A stretch of DNA of 64,000 nucleotides, from NCBI RefSeq assembly GCF_000508165.1, contig NZ_AYOZ01000060.1, positions 143,435 to 207,434 of the forward strand. The letters run 5' to 3'. The DNA is from Marinomonas profundimaris. GTDB lineage: Bacteria; Pseudomonadota; Gammaproteobacteria; Pseudomonadales; Marinomonadaceae. The notes below the pieces were generated by a model that was not told the origin of the DNA, made no database searches, and saw nothing but the letters and a program-made list of their open reading frames with translations. Within the stretch, counting starts at the first letter, position 1; each line of letters begins with the position of its first letter. Of the stretch, positions 57,300 through 64,000 are shown piece by piece. Made by a program: the position numbers and the translations under genes.

Positions 57300-58074
57300 T
57301 TAAATGAATCCCCCACGACACCTTCATCCAATCAATAAGTTCACCAAAGAACAACAAATAGATGCTTAAAAACTCATCCAACATAACCCAGAAAAAAAAC
57401 AAAGAAAATAGCATGATAATTGGGAAGCCAAGCGCAAAAATATTCAATTGAGGAGACGCTTTTGCGACCACGCCAAATGACAAGTTAATAACCAAAACAG
57501 CAATGGCCAAAGGCAATACAATGAGCAGCGCTTTTTCAAACATCCAACCACCCAACAACACTAACTGCCAGTATCTTTGACTGTCAAAACCGCTGCCAAT
57601 TGGCCAATAATTAAAACTCTCCGCCAAATATTCAATCATCACAAGATGACCATTTGTCCCTAGAAAAGCCAGCGCCACCATAGACAAGTAATACTGCCCC
57701 AACGTCGCGACCGAAATACCATTCGCCGGATCATTCGACATGGCAAAACCAAGCCCCGCCTTCATTGCAGCCAATTGCCCCGCGAGCGAAAACAGCTGAA
57801 AAAGGATAGTAATAACAAAGCCCAACACAAAACCAATCACCAATTGCTCTGCGATAAGCACAATGTAAGCAGGGGAAATAGGGTCATAATTAGGAACATC
57901 AATAACAGGTGTTATAATAATGGCAACAAGAAAGGAGAAAGCAATACGAACGCGCGGACTAACTAGGCGACTACCAAACAAAGGCAGCGCCATAAAAAAG
58001 GCGCCAATGCGAAAAAAAGGCAACAAGAAACTGATCGTTAAGTTTAAAAGCTGATCAGGATGAATCTCTAGCAT
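57292..58074 (-). CDS. fliR: Flagellar export protein FliR
   Basis: A 260-residue membrane protein with about six helices, of the FliR/HrcT family (PFFRIGAFFMALPLFGSRLVSPRVR near the start, AGLGFAMSNDPANG in the middle). It is part of the FliPQR core pore. It starts at the fliQ stop (TGATG) and overlaps flhB by eight bases. Confidence 0.95.
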   Translation of the reverse strand: MLEIHPDQLLNLTISFLLPFFRIGAFFMALPLFGSRLVSPRVRIAFSFLVAIIITPVIDVPNYDPISPAYIVLIAEQLVIGFVLGFVITILFQLFSLAGQLAAMKAGLGFAMSNDPANGISVATLGQYYLSMVALAFLGTNGHLVMIEYLAESFNYWPIGSGFDSQRYWQLVLLGGWMFEKALLIVLPLAIAVLVINLSFGVVAKASPQLNIFALGFPIIMLFSLFFFWVMLDEFLSIYLLFFGELIDWMKVSWGIHLNG

Positions 58075-58343
58075 CAGCCTATTATCATAGGAATATTAAT
58101 GAACAAATTGGTCGTGAAATCCATCAACTTCATTAAAATCCACGGCCCTAACTGCATAATAACAAGTATGGTAACTATCAACCTCGGCAGAAAAGACAAT
58201 GTTTGTTCATTTATTTGCGTTGCGGCTTGAAACACACTCACAATCAAACCCACCATCAAGCTTGGCACCATGACGGTTCCAACAATCAAAACAATTAAAT
58301 AAAACCCCTGCCCATAGAGATCCAACACCACTTGTGGATTCAT
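58074..58343 (-). CDS. fliQ: Flagellar export protein FliQ
   Basis: An 89-residue, two-helix protein (VGTVMVPSLMVGLIVSVFQAATQINEQTL pattern, in part MVGLIVSVFQAATQINEQ). The ATG at 58343 gives the exact family length; the longer frame to 58391 overlaps fliP. It forms the pore with FliP and FliR. Confidence 0.95.
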   Translation of the reverse strand: MNPQVVLDLYGQGFYLIVLIVGTVMVPSLMVGLIVSVFQAATQINEQTLSFLPRLIVTILVIMQLGPWILMKLMDFTTNLFINIPMIIG

Positions 58344-58345
58344 AA

Positions 58346-59083
58346 TTAAATCCCGAAACTCGCCGCCAATGTACCCATAATCATAGACCAACCATCAACC
58401 ATGACAAAAAGCATAATCTTAAAAGGCAATGAAATAATAATAGGGGACAACATCATCATACCCATTGCCATCAACACACTGGCCACTACCATATCGACAA
58501 TCAAGAAAGGAATAAAGATCATAAAACCAATCTGAAACGCCGTCTTCAATTCACTGGTGACAAACGCCGGCATAAGAATCGTAAAGGGAAGCGTTTCCAT
58601 GGACTGTATTGTCCCTTCCTTTCCCGCCAACTTAACAAAAAGAGCGATATCATCCTCTCTTGTTTGAGCCAGCATAAAATCTCTAACAGGAACAGAAGCC
58701 GCCTCCACCGCTTGTATCGATGTCATCTCTTCCTTTAGGTAAGGCTGCAAAGCAACTTCATTCACCCTATCTAAAGTTGGCGTCATAATGAACAGTGTCA
58801 AAAACAACGCCATACCGATCATAATCTGATTTGATGGTGTCTGCTGCAAACCAATTGCCTGACGCAATATCGCCAACACAACAATAATTCGAGTAAAGGC
58901 CGTCATCATCATCAAAGCCGCTGGCAATAAAGTCAGCGCCGTCATGATAAAAAGTATTTGTAATGAAACCGTATAATCTTGACTGCCGTCAGCGTTAGTA
59001 ACCACCTTCACTGCAGGTAAACCAACTTCCGCCCACGACATAGCAGGACTAAGCAACAGCAGCAACAGAAAAAATCGAATCAC
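58346..59083 (-). CDS. fliP: Flagellar export protein FliP
   Basis: A 245-residue pore protein: signal peptide (about 1-18), then four helices, with [27 protein letters not shown] and [14 protein letters not shown] as family motifs and the C-terminal [23 protein letters not shown]. The start is a GTG overlapping fliO as GTGA. Confidence 0.95.
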   Translation of the reverse strand: MIRFFLLLLLLSPAMSWAEVGLPAVKVVTNADGSQDYTVSLQILFIMTALTLLPAALMMMTAFTRIIVVLAILRQAIGLQQTPSNQIMIGMALFLTLFIMTPTLDRVNEVALQPYLKEEMTSIQAVEAASVPVRDFMLAQTREDDIALFVKLAGKEGTIQSMETLPFTILMPAFVTSELKTAFQIGFMIFIPFLIVDMVVASVLMAMGMMMLSPIIISLPFKIMLFVMVDGWSMIMGTLAASFGI

Positions 59084-59502
59084 GCCGCACCCTCATTATT
59101 CTTATGATCAGCGGCATTTTCTCTATCCACTTCCTCCAACATAGAAGCAAACGAATTGGCTTTAGAAGGAAAGCTTTTTAAATGAGAGATGGTATGAGAC
59201 GTCACACCAATCAGTAAGCGCTCTCCCTCCACCTCAACCAACATAAGCTTTTCTTTTGCCCCCAAAGACTGGACATGAACAACCTTAATATCTGATTGAC
59301 CCAACTTCATTTGAGCAAACTGGAACCGTTTCATTAACCAAAGGCAGGCAGGTATAAAAGCGATAACAAAAACCAAAGAGACAACAACCTTCCAGACAGA
59401 GGAAGTCGCAGACACTTCTTGCACACCGATCGCATACAAATGAGGAACAGCCATGCAAAGCATGGCTGTGAAGGTAAATCTAGTAAAAAAAGAAGATTTC
59501 AA
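59080..59502 (-). CDS. fliO: Flagellar export chaperone protein FliO
   Basis: A 140-residue bitopic protein that helps FliP assemble. A cleavable-looking N-terminal segment (about 8-24) and one membrane helix (about 37-57) precede a cytoplasmic FliO domain ([35 protein letters not shown] pattern, in part [18 protein letters not shown]). The start is TTG with a weak ribosome site, six bases after fliN. Confidence 0.88.
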   Translation of the reverse strand: MKSSFFTRFTFTAMLCMAVPHLYAIGVQEVSATSSVWKVVVSLVFVIAFIPACLWLMKRFQFAQMKLGQSDIKVVHVQSLGAKEKLMLVEVEGERLLIGVTSHTISHLKSFPSKANSFASMLEEVDRENAADHKNNEGAA

Positions 59503-59508
59503 TTGGCA

Positions 59509-59970
59509 CTACTTCAGTCGTCTAATACGCTCACTCGGGCTTACAACATCCGTCAAACGGATACCATACTTGTCATTCACTACAACCACTTCACCATGCG
59601 CGATCAACGTACCATTTACCAATACGTCCAACGGCTCACCAGCAAAGCGATCAAGCTCAACAACAGACCCTTGAGTTAGCTGCATTAAGTTTCGAATTGC
59701 TATTTCCGTGTTACCCAATTCCATAGAAAGGACAACAGGAATATCCATAATCAAATCAAGATCAGAACCAACACCACCGCTAGGCACAGAAGGGTTCGTA
59801 AGCGTCTCTAACTTAACAGGCTCAACATCCTGCTCTGTCATTGCTGCCGCCCACTCGTCTTCAAGCCCCTCGCCTTCACCTTCTTCGCCGGCTTCGGTCA
59901 TTGCCGCCGCCCACTCATCCGCTAAATCGTCGTCCATTCCTGCTGCGTCGGGATTTTGCTCTTCTGCCAT
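59509..59970 (-). CDS. fliN: Flagellar switch protein FliN with duplicated N-terminal motif
   Basis: A 153-residue C-ring protein. The C-terminal SpoA domain (about 70-150; VVLSMELGNTEIAIRNLMQL, VVELDRFAGEPLDVLVNGTLIAHGEVVVV pattern) forms the ring with FliM. The N-terminus carries the usual D-E-W-A-A-A-M-T-E motif twice, at 18-26 and 38-46, exactly 20 residues apart; other FliN proteins normally have one. It follows fliM by one base. Confidence 0.94.
   Translation of the reverse strand: MAEEQNPDAAGMDDDLADEWAAAMTEAGEEGEGEGLEDEWAAAMTEQDVEPVKLETLTNPSVPSGGVGSDLDLIMDIPVVLSMELGNTEIAIRNLMQLTQGSVVELDRFAGEPLDVLVNGTLIAHGEVVVVNDKYGIRLTDVVSPSERIRRLK
59837..59918 (-). repeat. 60-base tandem duplication within fliN
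   Basis: Near-identical 22-base stretches at 59837-59858 and 59897-59918 (period 60 bases) encode the repeated D-E-W-A-A-A-M-T-E. They differ mostly at synonymous positions, so the duplication is old enough to have drifted but the peptide is kept. Confidence 0.85.
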
Positions 59971-59971
59971 G

Positions 59972-60946
59972 CTATTTCGTCACCTTCGTCTTAAAACTTT
60001 CTTCCATCTGCACCGAATAGTGCTCATTACTCATACCCAACTTACCTTTAAAAGTCGGAACATTGTTCGCTCTAACGGTAACAAATTCTGGCATTTCTAT
60101 TGGAACGACATCACCCACTTTGAATTTCATCACTTCACCCAATGGAATTTTTCGATTCGCTACGTTAACCGTTAAATTAACATTAATGTCTTTTACATCT
60201 TGCTCTAGTGACTTACCCCAGCGATCATCTTTCTCATCCACATCACTCTGCACACCAGCATCAAGCAATTCACGCACAGGCTCAATCATAGAGTAAGGTA
60301 AAGTAATATGAAGCTCACCGCCACCGCCGTCCAGCTCTATATGAAAAGTGGATACGACAACCACCTCACTCGGGCTAACAATATTTGCCATCGCAGGGTT
60401 TACTTCGGAACTAATATACTCAAGTTCTAATTTTAATACTGGCGCCCACGCTTCGGTCAAATCGACAAAAACCTGCTCCAACATCAATTGAACAATTCGA
60501 ATCTCGGTCGGTGTAAATTCACGCCCCTCGATTTTAGCGTGTCGACCATCTCCACCAAAGAAGTTATCTACCAACTTAAACACGAGCTTCGCATCAAGAA
60601 TAAATAGTGCCGTACTTCTCAACGGTCTAAATTTCACCAAATTCAAACTGGTAGGAACGTAAAGCGTATGAACATACTCACCAAACTTCATTACTTGCAG
60701 ACCACCAGATGACACATCTGCGGTACGACGAAGCATGTTAAATAAGCTTATTCGTGTATAACGAGCGAAACGTTCATTTATCATTTCCAACGTGGGCATA
60801 CGCCCACGGACAATGCGCTCTTGACTCGTAATATCATAAGATGCCACACCATTGGCATCTCGATTGTCTTCTTCAGCAGGTTTTTCATCTGCGCCATGTA
60901 AAAGCGCATCAATTTCGTCCTGCGATAACAGATCCTGAGCTGACAT
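59972..60946 (-). CDS. fliM: Flagellar switch protein FliM
   Basis: The 324-residue C-ring protein that binds CheY-P and FliG. The N-terminal CheY-binding peptide is LLSQDEIDALLHG (about 6-18), followed by a short linker, the CheC-like middle domain (about 50-235) and the C-terminal SpoA domain (about 240-320). It follows fliL by four bases. Its N-terminal peptide is strikingly like the CheA linker repeats. Confidence 0.96.
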   Translation of the reverse strand: MSAQDLLSQDEIDALLHGADEKPAEEDNRDANGVASYDITSQERIVRGRMPTLEMINERFARYTRISLFNMLRRTADVSSGGLQVMKFGEYVHTLYVPTSLNLVKFRPLRSTALFILDAKLVFKLVDNFFGGDGRHAKIEGREFTPTEIRIVQLMLEQVFVDLTEAWAPVLKLELEYISSEVNPAMANIVSPSEVVVVSTFHIELDGGGGELHITLPYSMIEPVRELLDAGVQSDVDEKDDRWGKSLEQDVKDINVNLTVNVANRKIPLGEVMKFKVGDVVPIEMPEFVTVRANNVPTFKGKLGMSNEHYSVQMEESFKTKVTK

Positions 60947-60950
60947 AATA

Positions 60951-61469
60951 TTACTGCATCACAAAGTTAGTAAATAACACACCATCAATACCACCTTGAC
61001 CAGTTTCCTGCTCGAGAATGCCATTAATTGCGTCAAGAGCAGCCTGCTTTAGCGCTATTTTTCCTTCTGCAGTTTGAAGTTCGTCAAATGATTGACTAGA
61101 AAAAAGCAGTACTAAGCTATTCCGTATCAAAGGCATATGAAGTGTTACCGCATTAATTTGATCTGTATTTTTTGATTTGACCGACATATTAAGTTGAACA
61201 TAGCGCTGTTTACCGCCAACCATTAAGTCAATCGTAAATGCAGGGTCCATCGCTAAATAGATAGAAGGTTCTTTAGCCAATGCCGCCGCTTCGGCTTCAG
61301 CAGATGCCGCTGGGTCAACATCACTAGGCCCACTAAACAGAAAAAAGTACGCTGCAGCACCGCCACCACCCAACAAAACCAAAAGAAGAGCGACGATAAT
61401 TATAAGCTTTTTCTTACCGCCAGACTTTCCATCTTCTTCACCGATATCCAAACCATCTTCTTCAGCCAT
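60951..61469 (-). CDS. fliL: Flagellar basal-body protein FliL
   Basis: A 172-residue stator-associated membrane protein: an acidic N-terminal cytoplasmic segment (about 1-20), one helix (about 22-46; IIIVALLLVLLGGGGAAAYFF), and a periplasmic domain (YLAMDPAFTIDLMVGGKQRYVQLNMSVK pattern) ending TNFVMQ. AAGG lies before the ATG. It follows fliK by 116 bases with no strong promoter. Confidence 0.93.
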   Translation of the reverse strand: MAEEDGLDIGEEDGKSGGKKKLIIIVALLLVLLGGGGAAAYFFLFSGPSDVDPAASAEAEAAALAKEPSIYLAMDPAFTIDLMVGGKQRYVQLNMSVKSKNTDQINAVTLHMPLIRNSLVLLFSSQSFDELQTAEGKIALKQAALDAINGILEQETGQGGIDGVLFTNFVMQ

Positions 61470-61585
61470 AACTTCAAACCTTAGGTATAAAATTTCTTCT
61501 GCAGGGCATAATCCACACCCTTAATACATACATGATCCTCTATTCTACAAAGAATCAGGCATAGCACCATCAATTTCTCGAAAGT

Positions 61586-63286
61586 TTAAGCATAGTAATC
61601 AACACCAGAAGCAGAAACATACGATAAATTATTTGATATCAGCTCCTCATCAATGTCATCAGCATCCGCTATACCTTGTCCAGAAGGGTTACCTTGATAA
61701 TTTTCTCTATCCTGTGCACCAGATGCATCACGCTGTGACACATCAACATCCGCTCGGCTTAAATCCATCCCCTGCTGAGCCAGCATATCCCGTAAACGCC
61801 CCATTTGACTCTCCAATAAGTCTCGAGCCTGAGGGGTGGCAGCAACAAAGCTAACCTGAGTATTGGAGTCACTATCGACAGACACCTTTACTGTCAAACT
61901 ACCCAATTCTGGCGGATCTAATCTTATGTGTGCTGTATGGCCACCATCACGCGCTACCCAAGCAACTTTTTGACTCATTTCACTTGCCCAACCTGGGTGA
62001 CTAGGCGGTAAATTCATCGTTAAATTCGCTTGCGCATTAGGAGATAAACCACTAGAAACAGCGGCCGCCATACCTGCAGCACGATTCACATTATTACCTA
62101 AAGAGCTATTCAAACCACCGGTAGCAACATCGTCGGCAGCCGCGCTATCCACTTGGGCCGACATACGACCAAGCATTGCCTCTTGTTCTTTTTTACGTAA
62201 TTCAATTGGCTCATTCACCAGAACACCATCATCACCCAATAGGGAGTCAGCTGACTCTGCGGCCGCACCTTCTGTGTCGGCATTAACAATAGCACCCTCT
62301 GACAAGATTAGTGGTGATACGTCAGAACGGCTACTTTTACTGAGCATTCCCGCAACGCCCGCCGCGGCAACCGTCGTTTTAGCACTCTCTATAGCCACGC
62401 TTTCGCTCGAATTTACGGGCGCTGCTTTCATTTCGCCTCCCATTTGAGACAGAACCCAAGACAGCTCACCATCCATTTCAACATTACCTTCGGCTTGCAG
62501 CGATTCGATATAATCTTTCGCCGAATCAGATAGCACGATTGGGGCTGCTGAATAATCCGTTGTATTTAAATTACTCGAGTTACTTCGCTTTATTGCATCA
62601 AGCCCCACTACACCCGCACCAACAACTGGAACAGTGGCCTTTTTAGATTCATTTGTCGCTACGGCACTCTGAACTGGCGCTACATTGAGCTCAGTAGAAG
62701 CATCACCCCCTAAAACAACCTGCCCTTCAGCACCTAAAACATCCGTACTTAACGCTTCACCTTGTTCGGCTGCAGGCACACTTAGCACTGTGTTAACATC
62801 CCTCTCTAAAGAATCAGCAGAGACAGGATAAGCATCAGAATTAACAAGGCCAGCAGAAAGCCCCATGGCTGGCAGCTCAACTCCGTCATCAGATCCCTCA
62901 ACAGGCACTGTGTTTGAAGGTAAATCTTCGCCATTGTCCTGCAATGTTTTGCCGCTACTTTCTGATGATGCCGCTACTAAAGCAACCGAATTTTCATCAA
63001 TATCTGATGCATCTGAAGAGTCAGCCTCACCTTGCTGCTTATCATTGACTGGCACACTGTGCTTATCAGACACTTTCGTTACAGATGACACATGGTCGGA
63101 TGTTGGCGAACTTTCTGCAGTGGATGCACTAGCAGTAGATGCTTTACTGGTATTTAGAGTTTCTTTGGCTTTGTTGAAGTCGTCTGAAAAGGCCTCTCCT
63201 TTTTTAGAGGGAGCCTGAACAAAGGGGGCCTTTTTAGGGGGGACACCTGAAGATAAAGATAATACTGAATTTGAATCTGCGCGCAT
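61586..63286 (-). CDS. fliK: Flagellar hook-length control protein FliK
   Basis: The 566-residue secreted ruler. A long Ser/Ala/Asp/Val-rich low-complexity N-terminal region (about 1-400) precedes the conserved Flg_hook domain (about 430-530; SHPGWASEMSQKVAWVARDG, AHIRLDPPELGSLTVKVSVD, VSFVAATPQARDLLESQMGRLRDML). The ATG at 63286 has GGAGG five bases upstream; the preceding TTG at 63298 lies on the ribosome site. It signals FlhB to switch specificity. A second FliK-like protein is at 41091. Confidence 0.94.
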   Translation of the reverse strand: MRADSNSVLSLSSGVPPKKAPFVQAPSKKGEAFSDDFNKAKETLNTSKASTASASTAESSPTSDHVSSVTKVSDKHSVPVNDKQQGEADSSDASDIDENSVALVAASSESSGKTLQDNGEDLPSNTVPVEGSDDGVELPAMGLSAGLVNSDAYPVSADSLERDVNTVLSVPAAEQGEALSTDVLGAEGQVVLGGDASTELNVAPVQSAVATNESKKATVPVVGAGVVGLDAIKRSNSSNLNTTDYSAAPIVLSDSAKDYIESLQAEGNVEMDGELSWVLSQMGGEMKAAPVNSSESVAIESAKTTVAAAGVAGMLSKSSRSDVSPLILSEGAIVNADTEGAAAESADSLLGDDGVLVNEPIELRKKEQEAMLGRMSAQVDSAAADDVATGGLNSSLGNNVNRAAGMAAAVSSGLSPNAQANLTMNLPPSHPGWASEMSQKVAWVARDGGHTAHIRLDPPELGSLTVKVSVDSDSNTQVSFVAATPQARDLLESQMGRLRDMLAQQGMDLSRADVDVSQRDASGAQDRENYQGNPSGQGIADADDIDEELISNNLSYVSASGVDYYA

Positions 63287-63310
63287 AATTTCCTCCAACG
63301 ATAGAGAGGA

Positions 63311-63997
63311 CTATGCAATAGAAGGGCCAACCTGATTTTCTAAACCTACTTGCCAGTGATAATGGGCCTTGACGGCACTACCTCCCTTAGAAAACTCCAA
63401 TTTATAACAAAGCTGATCCAATAAAGCCAAGCCGCGATTATAAAGTAGTTCTGTATTGGATATGTCGTAGTTAACACTCTTAAAATCAAACCCTGAACCA
63501 CTGTCCTCTACATACAAAATAAGTGATCGGTTGTTTTTATCAGAGGTCACTTTTACAGAGATTTTGACGTAGCCATCTTTGAGATTGGCCAAACTATGCT
63601 CTCTTTCTTCATAATATCGAGAAAACCCATCGCTGGAGTTTTTCTTATCTGAGCTTAATTTCAGCACACCATGCTCAAGAGCATTCGAATACAACTCCGA
63701 AAGAATCATAAAAATCTGACTAGAAAAGCTGCTCAAACCCGGCACTGTGGTGAGAATTTGTAGAACATAGGGCAATGGATCTGTATTACGCAGTGAGTCT
63801 GCATTCAATAGATATTCAAACGAAAAATCTGCAGGCGCCTCATCATGACCACTAGCAACATCAAGATCCGATGAATCAATACCTATATTTGAATCCAAAC
63901 GAACACAAAGGCATGAAATATCATCTTGCGGATTTTCTAAAACCCCCTGCCGCTCTAATTGATCTGTCAACTGTAGTGGCATAGTTAATTTGGCCAT
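63311..63997 (-). CDS. ATP-binding (HATPase/serine-kinase-like) protein, possibly the C-terminal part of a SpoIIE-type phosphatase
   Basis: 228 residues up to the window edge. Residues about 1-35 read like the end of a PP2C/SpoIIE phosphatase domain (NPQDDISCLCVRL). A HATPase_c_2 domain follows (about 85-220; LSELYSNALEHG, LYVEDSGSGFDF, NRGLALLDQLCYKLEFSKGGSAVKAHY), as in anti-sigma kinases. In related flagellar clusters such proteins carry an N-terminal receiver and phosphatase. Here the codon just before the ATG is TAG, so this frame is closed at the edge. Either the frame really begins here, or the gene is split by a nonsense or frameshift change. The rest lies outside the window. Confidence 0.6.
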   Translation of the reverse strand: MAKLTMPLQLTDQLERQGVLENPQDDISCLCVRLDSNIGIDSSDLDVASGHDEAPADFSFEYLLNADSLRNTDPLPYVLQILTTVPGLSSFSSQIFMILSELYSNALEHGVLKLSSDKKNSSDGFSRYYEEREHSLANLKDGYVKISVKVTSDKNNRSLILYVEDSGSGFDFKSVNYDISNTELLYNRGLALLDQLCYKLEFSKGGSAVKAHYHWQVGLENQVGPSIA

Positions 63998-64000
63998 CTA

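Noticed and set aside
61470..61585. Sigma-54 promoter before fliL
   Set aside because: TGGTGCTATGCC is present but lacks the TTGC half at correct spacing.

Overview
The window looks like one piece of chromosome from a polarly flagellated, aerobic marine gammaproteobacterium. The best guess is an Oceanospirillales member close to Marinomonas. This is inferred from gene order and protein style (FlhF, MotC/MotD and ParC/ParP polar flagellar genes next to a ccm cluster as in Pseudomonas, and the yciV-yciO-rluB and yciB-yciI neighbourhood). No rRNA or tRNA gene is visible to confirm it. G+C content looks moderate. I see no insertion sequence, prophage, CRISPR array or integrase, so this is mostly core genome.

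Layout. 94-8851 (minus strand) is a cobalamin (corrin ring) operon: chlI-chlD fusion, cobB/cbiA, cbiD, cobK, cobH, cobL, cobI, cbiG, with 4-base stop/start overlaps throughout and one REP-like inverted doublet inserted between cobH and cobL. 9057-13561 (minus) is a signalling pair: a REC-GGDEF-EAL regulator followed by a hybrid PAS histidine kinase. 13739-16832 holds a YitT membrane protein and, divergently, two LysR regulators plus a YaeR-like glyoxalase. 16941-20146 has a 2-Cys peroxiredoxin, monothiol glutaredoxin, argF and metR. 20200-25556 (minus) has an RstA/RstB-like two-component system, a DUF1499 protein, rluB, yciO and yciV. 25640-30798 has yciB, yciI, a SelW-like protein, a periplasmic cyclophilin, mnmC, an unknown protein and cysE. 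30840-34206 is yheU-ligA-zipA.

34272-40977 (minus) is a complete cytochrome c maturation operon, ccmABCDEFGHI, including a 58-residue ccmD. Divergent from it at 41091-42997 is a second FliK-like protein plus a free-standing FlhB C-terminal domain, behind a near-perfect FliA (sigma-28) promoter. From 42988 to the end (minus) runs the flagellar/chemotaxis supercluster in transcription order: an HATPase protein at the window edge, fliK, fliL, fliM, fliN, fliO, fliP, fliQ, fliR, flhB, flhA, flhF, fliA, cheY, cheZ, cheA, cheB, motC, motD, parC, parP, cheW, and a DUF2802 protein. The usual flhG/fleN between flhF and fliA is absent.

The most interesting observations are in the chemotaxis proteins. 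CheA carries four copies of a short acidic motif (x-T-E-D-E-F-[DE]-x-L-L) in the linker where a CheY-binding P2 domain would normally sit. The motif closely resembles the CheY-binding peptides at the FliM N-terminus and CheZ C-terminus in the same window. FliN has a tandem duplication of its N-terminal D-E-W-A-A-A-M motif, and ParP has a hexanucleotide-repeat (Glu-Pro) tract that could vary in length. No wholly new defence or mobile system was found.
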